Below, piece by piece: positions 24,304 through 36,621 of a DNA stretch of 64,000 nt. This stretch comes from Ulota crispa. Lineage: Eukaryota > Streptophyta > Bryopsida > Orthotrichales > Orthotrichaceae. The position numbers and the translations under genes were made by a program. Below the pieces are notes generated by a model. It had not been told where the DNA came from, ran no database searches, and saw only the letters and a list, made by a program, of their open reading frames with translations. The stretch is taken from assembly GCA_963920765.1 (NCBI GenBank), contig OY987252.1:4139966-4203965 (forward strand), read 5' to 3'. Numbering within the stretch: the first letter of the stretch is position 1; every line of letters begins with the position of its first letter.

Positions 24304-27300
24304 TGACAAGGTCTACTTCAAAGAGTATTTGCAGAAAAATATCAATAAGCACCTATATCCTAATCCAATTGGTCTTGTTTGTGTTTGACAATGACATGTT
24401 TGTTTTGAACAATGAGAACTTGTTGTTACCCGTCGCTGCGTGTTTTTTTTGTTTGAGTAGTCGTCAATTGTGGACGTCCTATTCCAAGTAGCATTGCAAC
24501 ACGAGGGAGTGATTGGAGGCCAGAGGCAAAGGATTTGAAAGGGGAGGGGTTGGTCATAAAGATACTGTGACTTCCTTTGGTAGAACGAAGGAGCATGATT
24601 GTCGATTGATGTAATGGGAGAAATTGGATGAGAATTACTAGACATTTGGGACGTTGATACATATCTTTGGATTATGTGGAGGTCATTGTATGCATGTGAA
24701 CAACAACACATGAGATAGTGCAAATAGTTTGTCTAGTGCATGGAGATGTAGAATAAGTATGTTGCAAAACACTGTGTGTCTTATGTAGGGAATTGTTTCC
24801 GAGTGATTTTTTTTGTTTGTCTATGTAAAATGCGGTCGTGTAATGTGGTAATGCCTCAAGTACTTTGTATGTTTAGTTACAAAAATATTGTAGTGAAATT
24901 GTTCTTTTGATTTTCAAACAAATTTGTGAAAGAGTGGCAATATATAATTTATGTTAAAGTGTATTTGTATTGCTTTATTGTTGTGTGATGATTTCTTTTT
25001 TGTTACCTGCATCAATGGGTTTGAATTGTGCGGACATAGTGTGGTCCAACACAAAGAATGAAATGATAGTCAAGGCAACAACTGCTAGAAGGAAATGTTT
25101 GTGCAAACCAAATGACATAACTTGGGAATGAAGGTACATTTCAAGAATTTGTATGTTCTGCCAATGTTGTACATTTAGTATGTGGATAAGGGTCATCTCA
25201 GCTCTTTAAAGTTAATAGGAATGTTTTTGGGGTGTTTGACAATAGCCATCTTCCACTAGCAGATTTGATTTGGAAATTGTCCTTATGCCTTCCTTTCATT
25301 TTGCAGTTTTGATAAGGTATTGGGTTACCTATTTCAAAGAGGACATAGTTTCTGACAATGTTTCATCATCATTGAATCTTGCAATCAAGCGTTGTAACTC
25401 AACATCTTGTCAAGTATGGTAAGGAAAATAAGGTCTTGTAGTAGTTGAATGACATGTACAAATGTTTGTATTGAGAGATTCCAGTCATGTACATATGGCC
25501 AAGACATTTGTCTAAGTATGGTGACGTGGTAGTGTTATAACTAATGAATTATGAAACATGTGAAGTTCATGGCTTTGATGGTGGAAGGTCTTTTCATCTT
25601 CTCTTGTACTTTGAGGAGCAAATTGAATATGAGTTTTACAATAATGAACTTAGGATTACTATAAATGAGCATCAGGTTTATTCAATTCTGAACTTCTTTT
25701 GCACAAGAGGTGTGTGATGTAGTATTGGGAGTTCTTAGCAATGTGAAGCTGTATAAAGTGGTGTGGAAGTGTAATCTTCAGTTACTCTATGATCCATTTC
25801 CAAAATAGTTCTAAATGCATGCGTTGGCATGAAGTATTTGAGAGCATGAAGTGTATTAATTGAGTGTTGATTGTGTGAAAGTGGCATTTGAATTTCGGAG
25901 TTTTTGCTGCAGAGGACCTACCTTGGGAGGAGATCCAAAATAAGATTGACATTGTAAGCATTAAAAATTGCTACACAATGTATGCAGGTATGTTTGTTCA
26001 GTTATTGTGCATGCAGGTTAGAACAAGGTCATTTTCCTTTATTGATTCACAAAGGTTACATTGTAGGTTTATTAATAAGATTGATACTTCTTGGATAGTT
26101 ATTCTGGAATGATTGTGATCATGAAGTGTGTTAGTATAATGGATTTGTAAAGTAGCAAATGTAGAGAGGAGGAAATGTTTAGGACCATGGAGGTATGGAA
26201 GCTTTAGATGTAAGTATGGGAGTAGTGTAAGTTGGAATATGTGGTGAAGTTCGAGTAACCGTGTTGGACAGCATGTATTCTTTTTTGACAAGATCATTTC
26301 CATATATGTAGATGTGGAAAGTGTGTCCTAGTAGAAGTCATTGAATGAAGAGAGTCTGTTTTGTTCAATGAAGAAGCGTATAACACCATATTCTTTAAGT
26401 TGGGAAAACCAAATTCCCATATTGTACTTTACCCTTGTTTGAGATGGTCACAACAAACCTAGAAAGTTTAGAGAATTCCTAATTTAATGAATATGACGTT
26501 GTGTTAAGTAATGGTGAAGGTATAACGGTCAAGGTATTACTTCAATTTCTGAAATTGATGTCAAATTTGAGAGATCATCCTAATTACTTATAAGGAGGGC
26601 AGTTGTGTCGTAAACACATTATTTGTTAGTGTGGAAGACAGAAGGAGGCTGTGTCTGATGATAGTTGTAGTTGAAAGAGGTTGTTGGTGGTTTATAGTTC
26701 ACATGAGTATGGTTTCTTTGAGACCTTGCGTGATGGATAAATTAATGTATGAGAATCTTCTAATACAATCTCCTATTAAATACGTAAAGAATTTCTAGAA
26801 TAGTTAATTCATTATCCTTCATAATTTTATTGGTCTGTTGTTAGTCTCACAGTAACAAACACGGTGTTTAATTACAAAGACAAATGTGTGGACTTTTGTA
26901 TTGTAATACATCATAAGAGTTTCAAAAATGAAGTTTCTCAATTACAAACAGTCGCAAATTAGGATTACTTGAAGTAGAATTATGTGTATAGTGTTTGAGG
27001 TCAGCTGATGTATTGTGTTTGAGTTGTGTGCTCTGTTGTACACCTAAATGTGATGACAAGGATAATGCAGACCTTCACTACCTTGGTAAGTGTATGTGAG
27101 TGTGGAACTAATACAAATATAGTTATGTAGGCAAGAATACCTGCTGACAAAGAGAGCCATGGGTATGTCCCCCACTTTATGATGGTGAAGTTTTGAAGAC
27201 ATGGTAAAAGAGGACAAAAACGAGGCTTTCAACCAAAAGTAAGAGAATGTTGCAAGTGTTATTGAGTGTTTTCATTATGTTACTTGTTATGTTTTGGGAT

Positions 27301-29454
27301 TGACGTCACTGATGAAATATGTGAATATGTTGTGTTTTGAAGGTGAACGTTCTTCAGCCTAACCCTCCATTGGAATTTTTATAATAGTGCAATTATACTA
27401 ATCAATTGTACTGGGTGAGAGATAGTCTGAATTGAGTTTATGATGAAAGTGTATTTGCCTATATTCATATTCTAGTCCATAAGGGGGTCATTTCAAAGTA
27501 GCTCATGCTAAGATCTTGTCCTGATGCAAGGATGGTTTGAGAAAGAGGCATACTTGACAAAGACATCCATGAAGAGTTGAAGTCCAAAAGTGCCATATAT
27601 TGTGCAAGAAAAAGGGTTCTTCTTGTGTGTTGTAGTATTTCAAGGCAGCGGCAAAGGTCAAGCTTATCCTTTCTTGCAATGTTCAGTACAAATTGTGGAA
27701 ATTAAAGTTTTCTATGTTTGTGAGAGTGCATGGACTAGAGATGTATGTAGAAGCAAGACTGATAATTTTGCGAGGTGGTTGTAGGTTGGGAAGCTCATGA
27801 ATATCATGGTTTCGGTCATGCAATATGTAAGTCATTGAAGCTGGATTTGGAAACGTGCAAGCATTGTCTCTATGAAACATTGTAAGTTTGTTGTCAATGC
27901 AAATATAAGGGTACTACACCTTGTACAAGTACGTTCATCTAGGTTTTGAATGTTTCAAGTCAAACAATGTCAACAAAGAGGTTAGAGGCAACAAATGGTA
28001 ATAAGATTGAGGTATGTAGAGTTCTTCATGTGTGCATATGTGTGGGCTTTGTCCCGGCAAGAATAAAGGAGGCATGCCTGTACTAAGTAGTAATTGTGTT
28101 TGCGCAATGATAATATGATGGAGATGAAGCCAATGCTTGCATATGCAATTCTAGATTGTCGTTTTCATTTTAGTCACGTGCGTAAAACTAATCAAGAATT
28201 CTCTATGCTCATAATTGTTTAAAAAAAATAAGGAACTTGTCTTGTCTTTTGCAGAGTTGAAGTGATTGAGGAGGATACGCCAAGTTTTGGATGTTCGAAA
28301 TAGAGAGGGGAGCAAGAGAAAGGGTTTGTTGTATCTAACTTGCTGTAGCACTAGAATGCGCATATAGAAATTATTGGGTTGTTTGTCTATAGAGTTTTTT
28401 TAAGCAATAGGTATGGATGAATGCACCGGCAACTGTCACATGCACTAATGATGTATGTGTTGAAAGAGTAGAAGTTGATCTTGATGTATGTACCCTACTG
28501 TTCTCCTTTTGGAGGAGGCAGTATTTTATCCAAATAAAAGAAAAAAAAAAGTATGTTGAGATGAAAGCATGTGTTTGTAAATCCCACCTTTGTTAATCTA
28601 AGGTTTGGTCTTGTCTGCAAAAGTGAATATTCTGTGGTTGTAGTATTGTGGAAGAGGATTATGTCAATCAGATGTATTTCACACATGTCTTTATGCTGAA
28701 GGAGAAGAGCTTTGAGTTTATCATATGAATATTGGTGTAGGAACAATTGTGTACATAGGAGTAATGTCAGGTGCCAGCTAGGAACCCAAGAATAATTTGA
28801 AGGAAATGAGTGATTTGGTCACAAAGTTGTTTTTGTAAGAAAATCCGTGTAATAGATGTGCATGTATAGGGCAGGTATAGAATGAAGTGCTGCAAATGTT
28901 GTAGGTAGAAGTAATGGGGTATGTAAAGAAGAAAGTAGGAGTATGAAATTAATTTGATTTTGTATTGAACAAGTGGTAATCTTCAACGGTATTTCCATGT
29001 GATTATTGTGTAGTGAATGGGGGAACCGTCTGCAAAAATTTGAAGATTTGCACATATTGATTGTAAAAAATTTGAATACCCAATGCAGTATTAGGGGACA
29101 AAAATGGCCTAAAATTTACTAAGAAGAAATGAATTACAAAAAGTGAATGACACCATGAACATAGAAAGTGACTGGCAAGCAAATTGAGAGCATGACGTCC
29201 ACATTTAGTATAGAATACCTTTTCATACACATATCAGCAACGCTTGTGCAATGATTACTGAACCAAAGCAAAACTATAAATTAATAGCTCCTCATTTGAA
29301 TATTTACTAATTGTGAACTGAACCTCAACATTGAAATGACAAAATTAACAGCAAATGAATTGAAGAAGAACAATCTGGTGTTGAAAATTGTCTTGAGTAA
29401 CACATCCAAAGTCACAGCTGAAGTTTACTCATTCCAATACAAAATCTGTTCATT
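24304..29454. other. Right subterminal region of the CACTA element
   Basis: About 5 kb without a gene I can support. The plus strand here is visibly rich in G and T and poor in C, the mirror image of the left subterminal region. Frames such as 25888-26112, 27590-27784 and 28495-28746 show no motif. A MITE fragment lies at 26386-26498. Confidence 0.5.
26386..26498. mobile_element. Short MITE or fragment, ATTAAATTGGGAAA-type ends
   Basis: The left end ACACCATATTCTTTAAGTTG and the right end TAATTTAATGAATATGACG are inverted relatives of the ends at 2705-2975 and 33781-34032. At about 113 bp it lacks most of the interior of those copies. Confidence 0.45.
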
Positions 29455-29642
29455 TCTCACTTCGGTTCTACTAGTGGCCAAAGTGAGGGAGCAATAAAGT
29501 TGGAAGTTTAGATAGAGCAAGGAATTAATGTAGCATAAAGAGGGTTACATGCACATCTAGGTGGGCAAAGGTGAGTCATGAGGTAACTTTGTCAAGGTAA
29601 GGGAACCAAATTGTTAAGGCAACCTAAATGCACTATTTGGTG
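29455..29642 (+). repeat. Right terminal region of the large CACTA element
   Basis: Collinear with 33140-33321: 'gtggccaaagt', TGTAGCATAAAG, CATCTAGGTGG, GAGGTAACTTT and AAGGCAACCTAAATGC occur in the same order. It ends CTATTTGGTG, a CACTA-like terminus when read inward. Confidence 0.75.
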
Positions 29643-29787
29643 TACATGTTGGGTTTATATATTTTAATACACTTAGCAACCTATTTGTAGTTTAACCAAA
29701 CAAAAATACCAAATCTTCACCTACCTATTCTATTTATTTTTTATTTCATGGAAATAGTATTACTCAATTTACTTGTAGGTAGGTCAA

Positions 29788-30022
29788 TTTAACCATTAAA
29801 TGACCATAGGGCTTAGTATATACGCTGATGTGTAATTATCATTTGCTACCAATAAGAAATTTTAATTTTGGATCTCAAGTAGTTCACTAGAATTGAGTTT
29901 ATCTATTCTACAACTTCTTTATTAGTCTCAAATGTAATAGAGATGTGGAACCATTCCAAATACAAGAAAAATATATTGTACTATATTGGTCGAATAGGAC
30001 ATTATGGTTGTTTAAGGGTTAA
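29788..30022. mobile_element. Short non-autonomous element, TTAACCC-type ends
   Basis: Begins TTTAACCATTAAATGACC and ends AGGGTTAA after GGACATTATGG. About 240 bp is homologous in direct orientation to 40276-40516, sharing TTTGCTACCAATAAGAAATT-like, 'ctcaaatgtaata' and ATTCCAAATACAAGAAAA blocks. The ends resemble those of the 0.93-kb elements at 31448 and 60662. Non-coding. Confidence 0.6.
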
Positions 30023-30501
30023 CCTTAGATCTAGGTAGGGTCTACATACAACTTTTGCAATGCAATCCTTGGTGTTAATTTGTTGTTTATGATTAAAGAC
30101 ATAGCTAAGTCCCATATACTATTCATCACAAGCAGCTATCAAACTTCTTGAGTTTTTGTCGGAGATTGTTTCAAGTTGAAATGATACGACTCTTGTCATT
30201 TAAAACAAGACACCAGGCTTATCTATGCTCAAGTCTTACGGAATTTGAAGTGAAAGGTGTATAAAAACTTACCACAAGGATATCCGGCTTGTAGTAGCCA
30301 ACCCTAATTTTGTAGCAAACTAATTTTTTTATCCCTAAAAATCGACTCTTCCTCACTACGTAATGGAGCGCTTTAGAAAGAGGGGCTCTCAGGTCTGAGG
30401 AGAACTTATAAAGCTGATAAACAAAATCTTAGGAACGTCACTTTTCAATCCTTTGGAGCTTCCTGACCAATTACTTAACAGACGTAAACCTTGGGTTAAC
30501 T

Positions 30502-30854
30502 TAGGGCATCTCCTATAGCACGCTTTCCAAGCCCTGGACGCAAACCTTCACAGCAATGCTTGAAGTTCTCCTGCATCCTTGAGACCTTTTGGACTTGCAC
30601 CCAAGTTACAACAAATCGCATACGCACACCTGGCTATGGAGCGGGGTCTTGCATGAACAGTGCATGAACAATGCTTGGAAGGGACCGTGAAGAGGGCTTA
30701 GAGAAAGCTTGAATTTGACGGGAATGAAGCTCAATCTAAAGGCCTCGTGACCTGCACAGGGACGCATTGAGTGCTGTTGCGGACTTGAAACGCAAAAGCC
30801 GTTACGGCTAGGGAGCGCAGGGCTGTTTTGACATGCTGCAGGAGATGCTCTTAG
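30502..30854. mobile_element. MITE with GAGCATCTCC-type ends
   Basis: The left end AGGGCATCTCCTATAGCA and the right end, read inward, AAGAGCATCTCCTGCAGCA form an inverted repeat. 'GAGCATCTCC' is a common terminus of plant non-autonomous DNA elements. The element is GC-richer than its surroundings. A small frame inside (30606-30863, minus) has no domain and I do not call it a gene. Confidence 0.6.
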
Positions 30855-30892
30855 GGCTTCCAAGTTTTGTGGTTCTTTTTATTTTCTTAAAG

Positions 30893-31108
30893 AAGGCAGG
30901 AGGCCACACACTCTTTGCCACAGTGCATGGCCCAGGCCGCATGGGCCGTACACTATGGCCAAAACTGTATGGCCACTACAGAATGAGTCATGTATTGCTA
31001 CTAGTAGAATATGGCTCATTCCGTCATGGTCATACATTGTTGGCCATAGTGTATAGCCCATGCAGCCAAGGCCATGCATTGTGGCAAACAGTGTATGGCC
31101 TCTTGCTT
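30893..31108. repeat. About 215-bp imperfect palindrome of TGTATGGCC-like blocks
   Basis: The left arm (AGGCCACACACTCTTTGCCA...) and the right arm read as reverse complement (AGGCCATACACTGTTTGCCA...) match over about 100 bp, meeting near 31000 at CTACTAGTAG. Within each arm the block 'catggcc...cactatggcc' recurs, so the arms themselves derive from short repeats. It lies 40 bp from the preceding MITE and may be part of a composite element. Confidence 0.7.
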
Positions 31109-31447
31109 TTCTTAGGAAACTGCTAAATGCATCACAAGTCTCACTTTAACCATCACATTGCTGTCATTTTTCATGAGAGATTGTGGGATCTAAAATTGGC
31201 ATGTTTGCTATTTAGAATAAACTTATTTAGAGATCCACCACTGATTTCAAAGTTGTGTTTATCGCCCTTAATGTCCAAGCTAACTTCTTGTGACTATCTG
31301 CTTCCACTTTTGAGGCCAACAGTAAATTATAAGAACTATCAATTCAAGTCTGTCTTGTTCAAGAAAGTGAGGGTATACCCCTGTCTTTTCTATTGGTACA
31401 TGCTGTAACAATTTGTCGTCATCTTTTAAAGCTTTATTAATTGGTAC

Positions 31448-32376
31448 TAAACCCCTAAAGTCCTGGGGCCTTTAATTTGTTAAAATAACTTAAAACTGCC
31501 ATTTCTATTGCAAAGAGTAAACAAGTTTGAAAATTTGTCTTTTTTCATATCTAGCCACAGGATCTTGTATTGTTTAGTACAAGAATGTGGGAAAAAAAAT
31601 TCAAAAACTTTGACCATCCAGATTGCAAGGAATTTGCTTTTAAAGTGTAATTAACAAACTTTTTTGCACCTTGCATGACTCAATTATTTGACTTTGAGAT
31701 TTATAACTTGTAAATTTTTGCACTACAAAGTTTTGAGAATTATTTTTTTTATGGTGGGAAATTGAGTTGAGAATCTTTAGAACAAAATCAAAAGAAAAAA
31801 TACTTAATTTTCTTTCTTAAAAAAACATTAGGTGGAAGAAGGTATGAGATTGAATAAAAACTTAAATTGTCAATAACTTTGCAATGGAATTGAAAAACAA
31901 AAATCCAAATGGTGAAATTGTTCTAGAGAGCAAACTTCACCCTTTCCAATAATCTTTTTTGAACAAATGTTAAACGTGCATTTGAAAATGAAGTTTATAA
32001 GTTATTTTTTCAAAAAGATGTTTGAATAGTCCAAAAAACAAGATTGTCAATAACTTTGTCATATCTAATCCAAATGAAATGAATCAAAGCTTCAGATGTA
32101 GACAAAAATATAACCTATGAGAAGCAAAAAATTTTAAAAAATTCAAGTTTTTGTAAAATTTTGTTTGTTGCCCATTTTCCATGAATTTGTGCTCATCTAG
32201 GCAAAACATTTGCTTCTGGGCATAGATTGGAATACAAATTTTGTTCCCCAAAAGCTAATGTGTTTCCATATCTTCAAAAACAATTTCAAAAAAAGCAAGA
32301 CAAAAATTGAGGCCATAGATACCTCGCTAATATCTCATTTGTCCCCCAAAGGAACACTTAGGGATTTAGGGGTTAA
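31448..32376. mobile_element. 0.93-kb element with AACCCCTAAAG ends
   Basis: The left end TAAACCCCTAAAG and the right end GGGATTTAGGGGTTAA are inverted repeats. The same end sequences and similar internal landmarks ('aggatctt', ATGTGGGAAAAAAA, a final TCCCCCAAA block) occur at 60662-61599, in the same orientation. No coding capacity. The superfamily is unknown to me. Confidence 0.6.
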
Positions 32377-33010
32377 GGGTAAAAGAGACACGTGTGAAAG
32401 TATTTTCTTTTTCTAGTACACATTTGAATTTGGAAATCTTTGTATTGGCTTTGATGTAACAAGTGGAGATGTGCTGTAATGCCAACAGACATGTGTTATC
32501 AAAGTTGGGTATGGAGAGACTGGTGGTGTTGGTATTGGAGCTCCAAAAGGTGGTGCTCCCGTTCAAAGTGGTTCATGTTGCACTTGACGATTAGATGCGG
32601 AAGGATGGACCTAGTTGTTCTCTTTACTTCTCATGGTTCCTGGCAAGATTGAGCCAATTTGATCGTCTCTTGTATTCTTTCATTTTCGTAGAAGAGATTT
32701 ATTTTGATTTTGTAATCTTGTTTTTTTTATGTAATTCCTCTAGCATGGCTGCCGGTATTTGTACCACTAACACATCGGGGGAGTTTGTATGAGGACTAGT
32801 TGGACAAAAATAACAATTTAGTTGAATTTTAGCTATTGAGATGTAGTATTTTGACTTGTGTGTGGTGCAAGCCCTCAAAGTCATTTAATTCTAGGGTTGA
32901 CATTTGCACCCTTCACGTCGCACAGGAAAAGTAGGGCCCAACAAATGAAAAGGCAAGTCAGATATTCCCTGTTACGTGGAATGGAAAATTCCTAAAAAAG
33001 ATTAATTCTA

Positions 33011-33321
33011 CACCAAAGAATGCATTTAGGTTGCCCCACACTAATTTCTCAATATTTCACACTAATCAAATGTATATCAAGACTACAATAACTTTTGTCA
33101 ATAATTAATATGATAAACAACAGAAGAAGAAAGAATAACTAAATGTAGCAACAAGTGCCAAAGTTAGAGAGCAAGAATGAGGTAACTAATTTTAGAACCA
33201 TGAATTATTGTAGCATAAAGGAAATTCCATGCCCCTCTAGGTGGCCAAGGTTAGTCACGTGGTAACTTTCCCAAGGTAAGACAATTCAATTGTGAAAGCA
33301 ACCTAAATGCCTTGTTTAGTG
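33011..33321 (+). mobile_element. 311-bp internal-deletion derivative of the 25-kb CACTA element
   Basis: Begins CACCAAAGAATGCATTTAGG and ends GCAACCTAAATGCCTTGTTT followed by AGTG, so its inverted termini start CACCAAA and CACTAAA. Its left half is collinear with 4619-4790 and its right half with 29455-29642. It has no coding sequence and would depend on transposase in trans. No matching 3-bp flank is preserved (CTA left, TAG right). Confidence 0.8.
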
Positions 33322-33780
33322 TAGTTTACTTGAAGACACATTTTCCAAATGTACCATACTATTTTACAAAGTTTTACACTTGAAATGCTGTAGTCTTTTT
33401 GGTAGGGTTAAATCTACTTCAAAACATCCTTTCCCTAAAATCTTTAGTTTAACATTGTTGTCTAGATTCATAAATTTAGACATTAAATTTTAAAGCGTCA
33501 ATTTTGATATTCATAATGTTCAATACCATATCATATCATTATCTAAAAATTTATTTAATTTGGTTCAAACAAAGCGTATAATTATGCAATTTTTGATATA
33601 TTTGGTACTCTCAATTTGAAACTCTCCATAACTCTCAACTCTCTATTAATTAGAAAAATGGTTCAAATTTCCTATTTTGGATACTAGTCATTCAATGAAA
33701 ATTGATATATCAATATTTAAAAAGGGTCATGTTTGTCAATTTTGGCTTTGAGATTGAAAATACAAAGTACTAACACCATA

Positions 33781-34032
33781 TTAGTTAAATTGGGAAAAAC
33801 AAAGGTCCCATTTTGTACTCCATCTTAAACCCAAAAATTTACCTTAAACCAAATTCAAAGGTATTAGATTTAGTTTGAGCCACTAAGATTTTTTTCCTCC
33901 CAAATTCCTCCTCTCAAGTGAGGGCACGTGTACCAAAAAAAAATGCTGGAGCTCGGATTAAGGTGATCACCTTAATCCTTCAAAAGTCCCAAAATGTATT
34001 GTTTTTTCCAATTTAATTAATATGGTATTTAC
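33781..34032. mobile_element. MITE with ATTAAATTGGGAAAA-type ends
   Basis: The left end ATATTAGTTAAATTGGGAAA is mirrored by TTTCCAATTTAATTAATATG at the right. The interior is homologous to 2705-2975, including 'accaaattcaaaggtattagattt' (shared in two blocks) and the following A-run. Confidence 0.65.
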
Positions 34033-36600
34033 TCTATTAAACATGTCAAGAAACAAAGCTTAGTGCATATTTATAAGAGAGCATCAACAATTTCAGATAG
34101 ACCTAAGGCCAACCGTTGATTCTGCTTTTTTTAGGTTAATAAACTCCCTCGCTTACTTTGACAATTTTAAAGTTTTTGTTTTCTTGATCTGCCCATCATA
34201 TTTTGGGCAGATTTACATGTACTACTTACATGTGCTATAAAAGTTGGCAAAGTACAGGGCCTAGAACAAAGCATATATTGGAGGTGGTAGTGTGTGTTGT
34301 AAATAGAAAAAATATGCCTATCACAAAGAGACAAGTCAAAGTGTATGATTATCTTGTTGTTAAAGAACCATAAAACAATTTGAATTTCACAATGTGTTCA
34401 CAATAGTTTTATAAGGCATTTTGTCTTGTGAAGTTTTGATCAAAATTGGATGCATGATCATTTGTTGCACAATATACTATAGTACCAATGGTACTCCACT
34501 TACTCACTTATGTTCATATAAAAAATTTCAATCCCTATTATGTCTAATTACAAATAAATGGTGAGATTGTGTTGCATTTCCAATTCACTAATCAAGATGG
34601 ATAATTTCTAATTTAATGTAAACTCTTGCAAACAAAAGTTGTGTTCTTGAATTTGGGCAAATTTGCCAATTTTTGTTGTCAATAGGTCAAAATTCCGCCC
34701 ACCACAATTGTTATATTGGTCAATCAGTTGTCCTTTGTCAATTTTACCAAAATCTACTTCACATAGAAATCTATCCAAAATATGAAATCCTTTAGATTCA
34801 ACATTAACATGGTCTTAGCTTATGAATTTTGGTTTGCTACTAGTCATTGATAATTAAGTTGTTATAATATCCTCATTGATTCCTTGTTGACCTTGTCCTT
34901 CAATTTATTCTTCTGGATAGAGAGCTATTATCCCCATTGGTCCTATAAAGCAAATATTAATTTTTTTAGAATCTATCAAATGTTCATGCATGTGCCCAAA
35001 TAAATAGGCCAAGTGTTGAGTCTGTTCTGGATTAATTGTAATTTTTGGGACAAAGACAAACTTTTGGCAAATTATCCAAAAATCTTAGTATTAATAAGTA
35101 TAGAACATTAGGAAAAAGACAAGGATTGATGATTTAAATGCAAAGCCTAAGCTAAATAAAATATTCCAATTGAAACACAACACAAAGCTAGTGGCTATTT
35201 AATCAATACTTTTAAAGTTGCGGTCAATGGCATTACTTTTTGCAACATTTGGGAAATTGTAGACCCCCTCAATAGAGTACATCCAAGAGATCAAATGCTA
35301 GCACAAATACTTGAATACTCATGGGAAGATGAAAACTCTACTCATGTCAAGAGATATCTATAGTAAGAATTTACCGCTTTTGGATCAATTGCCATGGCAT
35401 CCATTATATTGTTGTTTTGTAAGAACTTGTTCTATGGACTCACATAGATTTCAAATTCAATAAATATTTGTAATATTTCAAATTTGTATTAGGTAGATGT
35501 CTTATGACTATTTCTTGTAGGAATCACAAAATCCACTTGCCATGTCTTTGCACCAAGTAAAAATCATATTGAGATATATTTTGCCTATAAGTTGCATCTT
35601 TATTTGGTTTGGACTTTGCCCTTTGCAATTTGGGCAATAAGGTCTTGAAATAGAAAGCTTCAAGGAGATTCTTTAACCTATATATGTCCTTCCCCTTTGG
35701 GTTGCAAAATTAGCAATCAACTTCTTATAGGGTAAAGAATGACCACAATAAAATTTTAGAGGAAAGTCTCTTTGCTTGAAGGACAATGATTGAAAACCAA
35801 AGACACAAAGGGCCATATGTCAACAATCCTTTGCAGCCATTCATTAGCATGCGTAAATACATGACCTTTATGAGTCTAAGGATCATGCATAATTGCACCA
35901 AAACATAGAGGAATCCTAATATGACCACGTCTTATCTCAAAGTGGACATGGGACAATTTTTAAATGAAGAAAACAAGAAAATCTATTAACTACATCTCGA
36001 ACTCTCGAAGTCTCAAGTTCAATACTAAAAAACTATTTTTTTAGTACTATTTCATAACAAATAATTGGTGTGCGCTTTTTCAATATTAACTCAATCGACA
36101 ATTGAGTCAACACTAGATCAATCACCCATTGACTTAGTACTACAAAAACACTCTATAAATTGGAGTTTGTAACAATACTAGATATGCATTTAATTTGGGG
36201 ATTTTTTTAAACAAACTCAATATCACTTTAATTGTAACCAGAAAAACAAACTTTCAATACAAACTCAATAGTAGTTCAATTATATCCAAAATAACTAGTT
36301 TCAATACAAACTCAATAACAACTCAATCATATCTAAAAATATTTTGAGAGGCAAAATCTAGTTGTAGACACTTGCATTTAAAACTTTAAAAGTAGTAAAA
36401 GTCATACAACTAAAACTTGTTGAAAAAATTACACTTATATTCTCAAATCAAAGTTTGTTTGGTAGGAAGCTAAGGTAATACATTTATACATCCACTTAAT
36501 CAAGTACAAGTAAAAGCTCCACATACGTCTTCCTCCATATCACAAATTAATAGATGTTTTTAGCCTCAGCTATTAAAACATTTCTGAGTAAATAGTTAGA
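34033..36600. other. No supported gene; weak coding-like patch at 35640-35940
   Basis: AT-rich. On the minus strand at about 35935-35760 one frame reads CFGAIMHDP, a stop, then THKGHVFTHANEWLQRIVDI; a second frame continues PYKKLIANFATQRGRTYIG. The pieces look like worn coding sequence, possibly a retroelement or captured gene, but match no family I can name. Confidence 0.3.
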
Positions 36601-36621
36601 AACAAAGCTCCATAAAATACC

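Larger units (their letters stand above)
4619..29642. mobile_element. Large CACTA transposon, about 25 kb, decayed
   Basis: The interval is bounded by inverted termini: GCATTTAGGTTGC at 4631-4643 and its complement GCAACCTAAATGC at 29619-29631. The outermost bases read CACCAAATAGT at the right end and TACTACATATCT at the left, a CACTA-like start with one changed base. About 170 bp at each end is collinear with the two halves of the 311-bp element at 33011-33321, which shows independently that these two sequences are the ends of one element family. Inside are a TNP2 remnant on the minus strand and, divergently, a second gene on the plus strand, the usual two-gene content of CACTA elements. I could not find a clean 3-bp target duplication. 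Confidence 0.75.

Noticed and set aside
35240..35420. Possible copia-like retrotransposon fragment
   Set aside because: No reverse transcriptase, integrase or RNase H motif and no long terminal repeats could be found.
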